A stretch of 64,000 bases of DNA, taken from the NCBI GenBank assembly GCA_947443645.1, contig CANEXF010000006.1:1-64000 (forward strand), given 5' to 3'. This document shows positions 1 through 8,077 of the stretch, one piece after another (the first letter of the stretch is position 1; the number at the start of each line of letters is the position of its first letter). The stretch is from Comamonadaceae bacterium. GTDB lineage: Bacteria > Pseudomonadota > Gammaproteobacteria > Burkholderiales > Burkholderiaceae_C. Made by a program: the position numbers and the translations under genes. The notes under the pieces are model-generated. The model did not search any database, was not told the DNA's origin, and saw nothing but the letters and a program-made list of their open reading frames with translations.

Positions 1-861
1 AGCATCTGGACGCCGGAAGGCTCACCGCTCAAGGTCTGGACACAAAAGCAGGCCACCATGCTGGGCGGCTATCTGGGCGTGCGCGGCCACAACGTCGAAG
101 TGCGTTACGCGATGCGCTACGGCAACCCCTCGATTGCCTCCCAACTTGACCAGCTCAAGCGCGATGGCGTGACGCGTGTGCTCATCATGCCCGCTTATCC
201 CCAGTACAGCGCGACCACGACCGCCAGCGTGTTTGATGCGGTCTACACCTGGGCCGCCAAGGTGCGCCGCCTGCCCGAGTTTCGTTTTGTCAATCACTAC
301 CATGACGCGCACGGCTACATAGACGCACTGGCCGACAAGATACGTGCGCACTGGCGAGTCAACGGCCAGGCAGAAAAACTGGTCATGAGCTTTCATGGCG
401 TGCCTGAGCGCACGCTCAAGCTCGGTGACCCCTACCACTGCGAGTGCTACAAGACAGCGCGCCTGGTGGGCGAAAAACTCGGACTCGCCAAAGACCGCTA
501 CCAGGTCACCTTCCAGTCACGCTTTGGCAAGGCCAAATGGCTGGAACCCTACACGGAACCCACGCTGATCAAGATGGCGCAAGCTGGTGTCAAAAGCGTG
601 GACGTGGTGTGCCCGGGCTTCACCGGCGACTGCCTGGAAACGCTGGAAGAAATTTCTATGGAAGCGCAGCACGCGTTTTTAGCTGCCGGCGGCAAGGAGT
701 TTCGCTACATCGAATGCCTCAATGACAGCCCGGTGTGGCTGGCCGCACTCGCTGAACTGAGCGCGCAGCATCTGGCCGGCTGGCCAACCCAGACCGGCGC
801 TGATGCGCAGGCTTTGGCGGCTTCACGCGCAGCAGCACTGGCGCTGGGCGCCGAGAAATAA
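1..861 (+). CDS. hemH: Ferrochelatase, 5'-truncated by the window edge
   Basis: Inserts Fe2+ into protoporphyrin IX, the last step of protoheme synthesis. The reading frame is open from base 1 (frame 1), so the true start lies before the window; the ATG at 58 is internal. Family motifs are visible: FHGVPERT, the GDPYHCEC segment, FQSRFGKAKWLEPYTEP and CPGFTGDCLETLEEI, which match the conserved C-terminal two thirds of bacterial ferrochelatases. TAA is at 859-861 and runs directly into a terminator-like hairpin. Identification rests on recognised family motifs. Confidence 0.95.
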   Translation, partial: SIWTPEGSPLKVWTQKQATMLGGYLGVRGHNVEVRYAMRYGNPSIASQLDQLKRDGVTRVLIMPAYPQYSATTTASVFDAVYTWAAKVRRLPEFRFVNHYHDAHGYIDALADKIRAHWRVNGQAEKLVMSFHGVPERTLKLGDPYHCECYKTARLVGEKLGLAKDRYQVTFQSRFGKAKWLEPYTEPTLIKMAQAGVKSVDVVCPGFTGDCLETLEEISMEAQHAFLAAGGKEFRYIECLNDSPVWLAALAELSAQHLAGWPTQTGADAQALAASRAAALALGAEK

Positions 862-890
862 GCACCCACAGAATAGAGTGCTCTTTTTTT
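861..890 (+). terminator. Rho-independent terminator after hemH
   Basis: A short stem AGCAC (861-865) / GTGCT (878-882) is followed by a C and a run of seven Ts (884-890). The 5-bp stem with a 12-nt loop is weak, but the T-run and its position at the hemH stop codon support termination. It merges into the repeat-like sequence at 883-940. Confidence 0.5.
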
Positions 891-940
891 GATAGCTGCC
901 AGCGCCTGCCCCATAAGCGCCAAAGACCTGTTTAATATAT
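883..940. repeat. Burkholderiales intergenic repeat-like element
   Basis: The stretch has GATAGCTGCCAGCGC, a short spacer and TAAGCGCC, a degenerate inverted repeat (AGCGCC..AAGCGC). It resembles, from memory, a dispersed intergenic element common in Comamonadaceae that contains GATAGCTGCTAGCGC. It lies between hemH and the SUMF1 lipoprotein gene. Only a genome-wide copy count would prove it is a repeat. Confidence 0.35.
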
Positions 941-952
941 AGATTGGTACGA

Positions 953-2011
953 ATGACGGCCACTACCCTTGGTCCACGAGTGGGCAACCATGGCGCCAGC
1001 ACCCGGATCATCCTGCTGGCGCTGGTGCTGGTATTGCCGGCCTGCTCAAGCGTGGCTACGCGATCGCCGACCGAGCCGATCACCAACTCTCTGGGCATGA
1101 AATTTGTGCGCTTGCCTGCGGGCGAATTCCTGATGGGTAGCGATGAATCGGCCGCGTCGCTGGCCACGGCCTATCCGCAGTACGCCAGCGACCGTTTTCC
1201 CGGTTTAAGCGACGAAGCGCCTGCCCACCTTGTCCAGATTTCACGGCCATTCTTTTTGGGCCAGCATGAAGTCACTGTTGGCCAGTTCCGCCGGTTTGTT
1301 CAGGCCTCGGGCTACCGGCCCGAGTCAGAAGCCGATGGCACGGGCGGCTATGGCTACAACCCCGGCTACGACCCGGCCAAAAGCCAGCGTGGCGACGCCT
1401 TCGAAGGGCGTGACCCAAAATACTCCTGGCGCAACCCTGGCTTTGCGCAGGGCGATGACGAACCGGTGCTCAATGTCACCTGGAACGATGCGCAGGCCAT
1501 GAGCCGCTGGCTCAGCCAGCATGAAGGCAAGACCTATCGCCTGCCGACCGAGGCCGAATGGGAATACGCCTGCCGCGCCGGCGCACAAACGCGTTACCCG
1601 AACGGCAATGCGCCTGAGTCGCTGGCGCAGGTGGCAAATATTTTTGATGCCTCTGCCGCAAAAAACTGGCCAAAGTGGAAGGCCTACGCGCTGGCAACAG
1701 ACGATGGCCACGCCTTCACGGCGCCCGTGGGCAGCTATGCACCGAATGCGTTTGGCCTGTACGACATGGTTGGCAACGCCTGGGAATGGGTCAGCGACAG
1801 ATACCAGGAAGACTATTACGCCAGCTCACCGCGGCAGGACCCCAAAGGCGCGGACTCGGGCAGCATGCGGGTGCGCCGCGGCGGCTCATGGCACACCTGG
1901 GCGCTCTATGCGCGGTGCTCGTTCAGAAACATCAACACCGAAAGCTCGCGCTACACACTGCTAGGCATGCGCCTGCTGCTCGAAGTGGACGCCAGCGCGC
2001 CTCAAGAGTAA
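953..2011 (+). CDS. SUMF1/FGE-fold lipoprotein
   Basis: This 352-residue protein has a basic N-terminus, a hydrophobic segment and a lipobox-like LPAC at about residues 24-27, so it is probably a lipid-anchored periplasmic protein. The rest is a formylglycine-generating-enzyme-sulfatase fold: NSLGMKFVRLPAGEFLMGS at the start, then LPTEAEWEYACRAG, FGLYDMVGNAWEWVSD and RRGGSWH. The two copper-binding cysteines of true FGEs, expected just after GGS, are not present; only one Cys (ARCSF) occurs there. It is therefore unlikely to be a canonical sulfatase activator and may have a different role for the fold. ATG at 953 is preferred; an in-frame TTG lies at 944. It converges on the amidohydrolase gene with an 8-bp gap. 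Confidence 0.8.
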   Translation: MTATTLGPRVGNHGASTRIILLALVLVLPACSSVATRSPTEPITNSLGMKFVRLPAGEFLMGSDESAASLATAYPQYASDRFPGLSDEAPAHLVQISRPFFLGQHEVTVGQFRRFVQASGYRPESEADGTGGYGYNPGYDPAKSQRGDAFEGRDPKYSWRNPGFAQGDDEPVLNVTWNDAQAMSRWLSQHEGKTYRLPTEAEWEYACRAGAQTRYPNGNAPESLAQVANIFDASAAKNWPKWKAYALATDDGHAFTAPVGSYAPNAFGLYDMVGNAWEWVSDRYQEDYYASSPRQDPKGADSGSMRVRRGGSWHTWALYARCSFRNINTESSRYTLLGMRLLLEVDASAPQE

Positions 2012-2019
2012 GCGGCGAC

Positions 2020-3114
2020 TCAGGTGGCGCTCAAGCGGGGCATGATTCGCACGGCGTTACCACGGTCTATGGCGAGCCGCTCGGCCGCGCTGAAGCGGCG
2101 CTCCGACAAGCCAATCCGCACGTCCTGCGCCTGCCGGAACGGAAAGTCACTGCCAAACATGATTTGCGAGGCTGGCACAAGCGCACGCAAGGCCGCCATG
2201 GCGCCCTCATGGTGGCCCTGGGCGGTGTCAAAATAAAAGCGCTGGACCTCGTGCAAAACCCCTTGGGGCAGCACCGCCCTGGCGCGCTCCTTCATGTCCA
2301 GCTCCTGACGGGTGAATCGACTCCACAAAAACGGCATGCTGCCGCCGCTGTGTGACCAGATCCATTTGATATCCGGATACCGGCTGGCCACACCACCGAA
2401 CAGCACACTGGCAATGCTGCGCGTGGTGTCGGTCGCGTACTCGATGACTGCCGGTGGCAAGCCATCAACCGGATTGCGGCAACACGCTGACATCAGCGGA
2501 TGGGTGTAGACCACGGCCTTGCGCCGGTTCAATTCTTCCCATATCGGCCAGAACTGAGGATCACCAAGGTACTTGCCGCCATAGCTGGTCATCAAACCTA
2601 TGCCCTCAGCCTTGAGTGTGTCCAGGGCATAGTCGATCTCGCGCAAACTGCCCTCGGTATCCATCAAGGGCAGCGCTGCAAACGAGCCAAAGCGTCCGGG
2701 GAAATCCCGTGCAAGTTGCGCTGAATAGTTGTTTGACTCGCGCGCCACGCGGCGGTCCGTATCGATCTGCTTGAAGTAAGCGCCCGGCTGCATCAAGGAC
2801 ACCACCGATGTCGCTATGCCATTGCTGTCCATGTCGTCGATAGACATCTGCGCTGACCATTTCGGCACACCGCCAATGCCCAAGCTGGCCAGATGGGCCG
2901 CGTAATTGGGCGGCACCACATGGTGGTGAATATCGATTCGGTACGGCTGGCCCTGCGCCACGCTGGCGCCCGGGCTCTGGCAGCCGGGCAATAACGCCGC
3001 CGCACCCAGCCCGAGCAGGCTTGAGAGAAAACCGCGACGCCCAGAAACTTGAGCGGTATCCGCAGACAGCGCAGGGCCTGCCGGAGCGCACATGCAAGTC
3101 AGTTTGTCGTTCAT
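2020..3114 (-). CDS. Exported amidohydrolase family (ACMSD-like) protein
   Basis: A 364-residue amidohydrolase-2 (TIM-barrel metal hydrolase/decarboxylase) protein. The N-terminus has a twin-arginine-like GRRGFLSSLLGLGAAALLPGC: an RR pair, a hydrophobic stretch and a terminal LPGC, suggesting Tat export with possible lipidation. The mature part starts with the metal-binding IDIHHHVVPP and has YTHPLM, WIWSHSGG and the late Asp in MFGSDFPF. Its ATG overlaps the tctA stop codon by 4 bp, so it is probably translated with the transporter. The likely job is to process the compound taken up, or its precursor, outside the cytoplasm; the substrate cannot be told from sequence. Confidence 0.85.
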   Translation of the reverse strand: MNDKLTCMCAPAGPALSADTAQVSGRRGFLSSLLGLGAAALLPGCQSPGASVAQGQPYRIDIHHHVVPPNYAAHLASLGIGGVPKWSAQMSIDDMDSNGIATSVVSLMQPGAYFKQIDTDRRVARESNNYSAQLARDFPGRFGSFAALPLMDTEGSLREIDYALDTLKAEGIGLMTSYGGKYLGDPQFWPIWEELNRRKAVVYTHPLMSACCRNPVDGLPPAVIEYATDTTRSIASVLFGGVASRYPDIKWIWSHSGGSMPFLWSRFTRQELDMKERARAVLPQGVLHEVQRFYFDTAQGHHEGAMAALRALVPASQIMFGSDFPFRQAQDVRIGLSERRFSAAERLAIDRGNAVRIMPRLSAT

Positions 3115-4613
3115 GCTTTTTTTCTTTCCATCCAGATTTTGGCCAGCCGCGGCAACACCAGCACAGTCAGCACAATCACCACCAGCGCGCTCGACATGGG
3201 GCGCTGCAAGAACACCATCGCACTGCCCTCGCCTATCGACATCGCGTTGCGCAGTTGCGCCTCGGCCAAGGGGCCCAGGATCATGCCGACCACCACAGGC
3301 GCGGTCGGAAAATCAAAGCGCCGCATCAACACCCCCAGCAGGCCAATCGCGTACAGCAGGAACAGGTCAAACGCGCTCTGGCGCATGCCGTAAGCACCCA
3401 CTGTCGCAAAAATCAAAATGCCGGCATAGAGTTGCGGCTTGGGGATTTTCAGCAGCTTGACCCACAGCCCGACCATGGGCAGGTTCAGCACCAGCAGCAT
3501 CACGTTGCCAATGTAGAGCGAGGCAATCAGCGCCCAGACCAGCGTGGCCGAGGTCGTGAACAACTGCGGGCCGGGCTGTATGCCGTAGTTTTGGAAAGCG
3601 CCCAGCAAAATCGCCGTGGTGTTGGAGGTCGGAATACCGAGCGTCAAAAGCGGAATCAGCGCCGCCGTGACGGTCGCGTTGTTGGCCGCTTCCGGGCCGG
3701 CCACGCCTTCGATGGCGCCCGTGGTGCCGAACTCGGCCTTGGCTTCACTGTCCTTGGCGAGCTTTTTTTCCATCGCATAGCTGAGAAAAGTCGGTATTTC
3801 GGTGCCGCCTGCCGGTATGCAGCCAAAAGGCGTGCCTATGGCCGTGCCGCGCAGCCAGGCCGGAATCGAGCGCTTCCAGTCGCGCGCGCTCATGTGCACG
3901 CGGCTGAGCTTGTTCTGCGCCTCGACCGACTTGCCTTCGTAGAGCACGGCATACAGCACCTCGGCCACAGCAAACAGGCCAACCGCGACCAGCACAATTT
4001 CTATGCCGTCCAGCAGCTCGGGCACGCCAGCGGTGTAACGGCCCTGGCCGGAAATCTGGTCCAGCCCGACGCAGCCCGCGGCCAGCCCGACAAACAGCGC
4101 CGTCATGCCGCGCAAAGTGCTTTTGCCCAGTACCGCGCTAACCGTGGTGAAGGCCAGCAGCATCAACAAAAAATATTCTGGCGGACCAAGCTTGACGGCA
4201 AAGTCCGCCACAAAGGGTGCGAACAAGGTGACGATGACGGTGGCAATCGTGCCCGCGACAAACGAGCCTATGGCCGCGGTCGCGAGTGCCGCGCCGGCAC
4301 GCCCGCTCTTGGCCATCTTGTTGCCTTCCATCGCCGTGACCATGCTGGCTGTTTCTCCCGGCGTGTTCAGCAAGATGGAGGTGGTCGAGCCGCCGTACAT
4401 GGCGCCGTAGTAGATGCCTGAAAAGAAAATCATCGAGGCCGTGACCTCAACCTTGGACGTGATGGGCAGCAGCATGGCGACCGCGACCGCAGGGCCAATG
4501 CCAGGCAGCACGCCAACGGCAGTCCCCAGCGCGCAGCCAACCAGGCACCACAGCAGATTGGCGGGCGTGATCGCGGTGGCAAAGCCCGCCATCAGTGCAT
4601 TGAGAATATCCAT
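3111..4613 (-). CDS. tctA: Tripartite tricarboxylate transporter, large permease TctA
   Basis: A 500-residue polytopic inner-membrane protein with the TctA family signature [20 protein letters not shown] near residues 68-87 and about a dozen hydrophobic segments. It is the large membrane subunit of a secondary, binding-protein-dependent carboxylate importer. The gene follows tctB with only 1 bp between them and overlaps the amidohydrolase start by 4 bp, making a tctB-tctA-amidohydrolase transcription unit. Full family length; the start ATG fits [14 protein letters not shown]. Confidence 0.93.
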   Translation of the reverse strand: MDILNALMAGFATAITPANLLWCLVGCALGTAVGVLPGIGPAVAVAMLLPITSKVEVTASMIFFSGIYYGAMYGGSTTSILLNTPGETASMVTAMEGNKMAKSGRAGAALATAAIGSFVAGTIATVIVTLFAPFVADFAVKLGPPEYFLLMLLAFTTVSAVLGKSTLRGMTALFVGLAAGCVGLDQISGQGRYTAGVPELLDGIEIVLVAVGLFAVAEVLYAVLYEGKSVEAQNKLSRVHMSARDWKRSIPAWLRGTAIGTPFGCIPAGGTEIPTFLSYAMEKKLAKDSEAKAEFGTTGAIEGVAGPEAANNATVTAALIPLLTLGIPTSNTTAILLGAFQNYGIQPGPQLFTTSATLVWALIASLYIGNVMLLVLNLPMVGLWVKLLKIPKPQLYAGILIFATVGAYGMRQSAFDLFLLYAIGLLGVLMRRFDFPTAPVVVGMILGPLAEAQLRNAMSIGEGSAMVFLQRPMSSALVVIVLTVLVLPRLAKIWMERKKA

Positions 4614-4614
4614 G

Positions 4615-5139
4615 TCAGATCCACCCTGTTGCAGTCAGACCAGGCAAATTGATTGCCAGGAATTGGGTGAAGGTCCAGTACACCGGCCCGGCAATCAGCA
4701 GGCCGCTGACTAAATCAACAGCCCAGGTGCGCGGCGCGCCCGAGGGCTGGCCAGCGGCGCGGCGCAGGCCCTGCACGGCCAGCAGGTAGCACAGCGCGCA
4801 ACTCAAAATGAAACCTATGGTCGTGATCAATGCCGCATTGAGCAGCAAGCCGGCCGAGACCCAGACGAAACCGGGCCAGTAGGCCCGCGCCGCGCCCGAG
4901 GGCGTTTCAAGCGCACGAAAGCCGCCGGTGCGCGCCTCCCGGATGATCAGCACGCCGCACAACGTGAGCACCACCGACACCAGCCAGGGCAGAAAATTGG
5001 GGCCGACGCCGCCATAGCCGGCGGTAGAAGAAATGCTGATGGCACCAAAAGCCAACGCCAGTCCGGTCAGCAGCACGCCTAGGCCAACAAGGGTTTGCGG
5101 CCAGACTGCAGTAGCGATAGGGGAATCTGTAGTTGTCAT
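4615..5139 (-). CDS. tctB: Tripartite tricarboxylate transporter, small permease TctB
   Basis: A 174-residue protein with four predicted membrane helices, the size and layout of TctB subunits. It begins MTTTDSPIA and then a hydrophobic helix (LVGLGVLLTGLALAFGA). It sits between the solute receptor and TctA, the usual gene order. TctB sequences diverge strongly, so context carries much of this call. Confidence 0.88.
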   Translation of the reverse strand: MTTTDSPIATAVWPQTLVGLGVLLTGLALAFGAISISSTAGYGGVGPNFLPWLVSVVLTLCGVLIIREARTGGFRALETPSGAARAYWPGFVWVSAGLLLNAALITTIGFILSCALCYLLAVQGLRRAAGQPSGAPRTWAVDLVSGLLIAGPVYWTFTQFLAINLPGLTATGWI

Positions 5140-5264
5140 AGGATGAAAGCTGAACTATTTACAAATATGAAAACGGCGCGCTGGCCTGAATGACTCGCAG
5201 CACGCCGGTTCAAGCGTCTTTATAAGCGCCTCTACAAGCGTCGGTGTGACTCCGCACGCAGGCC

Positions 5265-6224
5265 TCAGACCATGCCGGACCTGACCATGGTGGCGCGCAG
5301 CGCGGCGAAGTCATCGTCCACAAACTTCGCAAAGGCGTCGCCAGTCAGCACCGCAGGCGTCCAGTCGTTTTTCTTGACCGCCTCGGCCCAGGCTGGGGTC
5401 TTGAGTGCAGCCAGCACCATCTCGGTCAAGGCCTTGCGCTGCTCGGCACTGATGCCGGGTGCGCCATAGACGCCGCGCCAGTTGCCAATTTCAACGTCAA
5501 TGCCCTGCTCTTTCAGCGTCGGCACGGCAACCCCCTCAAGGCGCTTGCCCGAAGTCACGGCAATCGCACGCATCTTGCCGGCCTTGATGTATTCGGCAAA
5601 CTCGCTGTAGCCGCTACCGCCCACCGTGACGTTGCCGCCCAGGACGGCAGCCGTGGCTTCGCCGCCGCCGCGAAAAGCCACGTAATTGATTTTGGAGGGG
5701 TCAGCGCCAACTTTTTGCGCAATCATGGCGGCCGCGATGTGCTCGGTGGAGCCGCGCGAGCCGCCGCCCCACTTCACGCTGCCGGGGTCTTTCTTGAGCT
5801 GCGCCACGACGTCCTTCATGGTCTTGAAGGGTGAGTTGGCGGGCAGCACGAACACGTTGTATTCGCTGGACATGCGGGCAATCGGCGTCGCCTGTGACAG
5901 GCTGACCGGCGGTTTGCCAGTGATCAGGCCGCCCAGCATCACCGCGCCCATCACCATCAGCGCATTCGGGTCGCCCTTGGAGCCGTTGACAAACTGCGCC
6001 AGACCCAGTGCGCCGGCCGCGCCGCCCCGGTTGTCATAGCTCACGGTGTCGGCTACCTTGGCTTCGGTCAAGGCCTTGCCCAGGGCCCGGCACGTGGTGT
6101 CCCAGCCGCCACCCGGGTTGGCCGGAATCATCATCTTGACGTTGACCCCGGCATAGGCAGACATCGGAAATGCGCCGCTTGCGGCCAGCGCAGCCAGAGT
6201 TTTAAAAAAGGTATCGCGACGCAT
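5265..6224 (-). CDS. tctC: Bug/TctC-family periplasmic solute receptor
   Basis: A 319-residue extracytoplasmic binding protein for the TTT system. The signal peptide runs to about residue 25 (MRRDTFFKTLAALAASG, cleavage near AYA-GV). The mature start VNVKMMIPANPGGGWDTTCR is the usual Bug N-terminus, and the domain continues with NRGGAAGALG and GSRGSTEHIAA. A good Shine-Dalgarno (AAGGAG) lies just upstream of the ATG on the minus strand. The 125-bp gap to tctB is compatible with one operon. Ligand unknown; probably a carboxylated compound related to the downstream amidohydrolase. Confidence 0.93.
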   Translation of the reverse strand: MRRDTFFKTLAALAASGAFPMSAYAGVNVKMMIPANPGGGWDTTCRALGKALTEAKVADTVSYDNRGGAAGALGLAQFVNGSKGDPNALMVMGAVMLGGLITGKPPVSLSQATPIARMSSEYNVFVLPANSPFKTMKDVVAQLKKDPGSVKWGGGSRGSTEHIAAAMIAQKVGADPSKINYVAFRGGGEATAAVLGGNVTVGGSGYSEFAEYIKAGKMRAIAVTSGKRLEGVAVPTLKEQGIDVEIGNWRGVYGAPGISAEQRKALTEMVLAALKTPAWAEAVKKNDWTPAVLTGDAFAKFVDDDFAALRATMVRSGMV

Positions 6225-6448
6225 GGGTGTCTCCTTCAGTGAACGGGGCTAGTCGGCAAAACAATATCATTGCTCAACCACTGATCATGCACTGCCTTGC
6301 TGTCAAAAGGCTGTCCGCAGGCATTGGGGAAAGTGCGGATATCAGGGGCTGGCCTGGCCATGTGGGTGCCGATAAATCGTCTGGTCCATGGCAGGGTTGT
6401 CAAGGCAGATGCGACAGTGCGCTTGCCAGTGGTTCAAAATGACGCTTC

Positions 6449-6850
6449 ATGGAAAAACTACGCATAGACAAATGGCTGTGGGCCGCACGCTTTTACAAAA
6501 CCCGCTCGCTTGCAGTGGAAGAGATAGACAAGGGCCGCGTGCGCATCAATGACATTGAAGCCAAACCCGCGCGCGAGCTCAAGGTCGGCGACACCGTCAG
6601 CCTGCGCCAAGGCCCGGTAATACGCACGCTGGTGGTACGCGGCATCAGCAACCAACGCGGCGCGGCGCCCGTGGCCCAGCAGCTCTATGAAGAAACCGAA
6701 GAAAGTCTGCGCCTCAAAGCCGCTGCAGCCGAGCAGCGCCGACTGGGCGAGGAGCCGGCCAGCAGCCTGGAGCACGGCAGGCCAACCAAGCGCGACCGCA
6801 GAGACATTGACAAGGCCTGGAACAACCGCTGGACCGCATCGCTAGACTAG
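6449..6850 (+). CDS. hslR: Heat shock protein 15-like S4-domain RNA-binding protein
   Basis: A 133-residue protein. The S4 RNA-binding domain fills the first half (LRIDKWLWAARFYKTRSLA, then GRVRINDIEAKPARELKVGD). The C-terminal half is charged and Arg/Glu-rich, ending near RDRRDIDKAW, as in Hsp15. In E. coli Hsp15 binds stalled 50S subunits carrying nascent chains. It stands alone here; the 224-bp gap upstream (6225-6448) shows no other gene. Confidence 0.9.
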   Translation: MEKLRIDKWLWAARFYKTRSLAVEEIDKGRVRINDIEAKPARELKVGDTVSLRQGPVIRTLVVRGISNQRGAAPVAQQLYEETEESLRLKAAAAEQRRLGEEPASSLEHGRPTKRDRRDIDKAWNNRWTASLD

Positions 6851-6985
6851 CGCCGCAGCCTGGGCCGGCATGCGAAACATGGCCATTAACAACGTTAACC
6901 AGATTTTCAGCATAACAAAACCCGCAAAATTTGACTGGAAATCAATTCTCCGTCCCACATGTAATTATTTTTTACCGATTACAAA

Positions 6986-7025
6986 GTGAATAAATGTGAG
7001 AAAGCGTCAGTCTTCGTGGGTGACT
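6986..7025 (+). promoter_or_regulatory. 10-bp-phased GTGA direct repeats upstream of the response regulator
   Basis: Four half-sites at 10-bp steps start at 6986 (GTGAATAAAT), 6996 (GTGAGAAAGC), 7006 (GTCAGTCTTC) and 7016 (GTGGGTGACT), ending 18 bp before the regulator's ATG. Tandem direct repeats at about one helical turn are the usual operator form of OmpR/PhoB-family regulators. The 12-mer GTGAGAAAGCGT at 6996-7007 recurs exactly at 7863-7874. Its position at the start codon suggests autoregulation, perhaps repression. This is inference from pattern. Confidence 0.5.
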
Positions 7026-7043
7026 TGAGGCCATTGTGGCGCT

Positions 7044-7805
7044 ATGCTAGTTCTCATTACGATGCCCACCAACGACATTACGCCCTCAGCAACCGAAAAA
7101 TTACGCGTTTATTTGGTCGAAGACACGACGGATCTGTGCGAAGAATTCGTCTTTGGGCTGACTGCGCTTGGCCTTGACGTCAGTGGTTATGGTGATGCCG
7201 GCGCACTGTACCGCGCCCTGGCAAGCGTACGTTGCGATATCGTCGTCATTGATGTCGGTCTGCCCGGAGAAGACGGCTTCTCAATTGCCAGGCACCTTCG
7301 GGCTGACCCCAGCCTGGGTATCGTATTTTTAACTTCACGAGCAATGCTTTCAGACCGCCTGCACGGCCTGGAGCTGGGCGCAGACGCCTATCTGGTCAAG
7401 CCTATCGACCTGCGTGAACTGGCTGCCATCCTGCAGGCCATTGGCAGGCGTTTGCGCCCTGCAAAAAATTCACAGGTACTCGCAGAAGCTGCAGCAGAAG
7501 AACCGACGTTACCGGTCAGCGGCTGGACACTGCTCAACGGGGGCTGGGCGTTGCGTAACCCGCATGGCAACGAACTGAGCATCACGGAAGCCGAACGCTG
7601 TCTTCTGAAAATCATGCTCGCTACCAGCGACCAGGTCGTCGAACGCGACACGCTGATCGCAGCCTTCGAGGTGGGCAATGACAACTATGACCCGCACCGG
7701 CTTGATGCAGTCATCAGCCGTCTGCGCAAACGCACCGAACAGGCCGGCCTGGGTAAATTGCCATTGCAGTCCATTCGCGGTACGGGTTACGTTTTCACGG
7801 CCTAG
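7044..7805 (+). CDS. OmpR/PhoB-family response regulator (orphan)
   Basis: A 253-residue two-component response regulator. The receiver domain (about residues 20-135) has the acidic pair in VYLVEDT, the phospho-acceptor Asp in VIDVGLPGEDG, the Thr in FLTSR and the conserved Lys in LVKPID. A winged-helix DNA-binding domain follows (about 165-253), ending in LRKRTEQAG and SIRGTGYVF. No histidine kinase gene lies in the window. Placed 272 bp upstream of the type I secretion operon in the same direction, it is the obvious candidate regulator. ATG at 7044 is used; an ATG at 7062 is an alternative, and neither has a strong ribosome binding site. Confidence 0.9.
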   Translation: MLVLITMPTNDITPSATEKLRVYLVEDTTDLCEEFVFGLTALGLDVSGYGDAGALYRALASVRCDIVVIDVGLPGEDGFSIARHLRADPSLGIVFLTSRAMLSDRLHGLELGADAYLVKPIDLRELAAILQAIGRRLRPAKNSQVLAEAAAEEPTLPVSGWTLLNGGWALRNPHGNELSITEAERCLLKIMLATSDQVVERDTLIAAFEVGNDNYDPHRLDAVISRLRKRTEQAGLGKLPLQSIRGTGYVFTA

Positions 7806-7862
7806 GCATTGCCGCCTGCGCTGCGCAAGTTTTCGCGCAGTTTAAATCCGCTTCAATTATTG

Positions 7863-7900
7863 GTGAGAAAGCGTGAGTTTCACGTGATTTCGGTGCGTGC
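7863..7900 (+). promoter_or_regulatory. Second set of phased GTGA repeats, upstream of the secretion operon
   Basis: Half-sites start at 7863 (GTGAGAAAGC), 7873 (GTGAGTTTCA), 7884 (GTGATTTCG) and 7893 (GTGCGTGCTT), again close to 10-bp spacing. GTGAGAAAGCGT (7863-7874) is identical to 6996-7007. A T-run and a TTGACT hexamer (7915-7920) follow, but I see no good -10 partner. This is the candidate binding site for the adjacent response regulator, about 180-215 bp before the first gene of the operon. Confidence 0.5.
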
Positions 7901-8077
7901 TTTTTTTACCCATGTTGACTAGGATCAGCGTGATTGAGGACGGATTAGCTTGCGTCACGCACGCTCGAGCGTCAGCGTTCACTTTCACTGTCTTCATGCA
8001 TTGGCAGGCACCGCTCTTGCCCTGTTCTTGATTCGACGTTTGATCAGCCTGATGCAAACGCAATTTTTCTTAATTCT

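Noticed and set aside
953..2011. SUMF1-fold protein as activator of a sulfatase linked to the sulfation idea for the adhesin operon
   Set aside because: It lacks the catalytic cysteines, is 6 kb away behind other operons, and no sulfatase gene is present.
3021..4421. A 466-codon plus-strand open frame opposite tctA and the amidohydrolase
   Set aside because: Its translation is Gln/His/Arg-rich with no recognisable domain, and it covers two well-supported genes on the other strand.
7806..8077. Small gene or riboswitch between the response regulator and the TolC-like gene
   Set aside because: No frame with a good start and ribosome binding site, and no known riboswitch core; the phased GTGA repeats are the only structure I could support.
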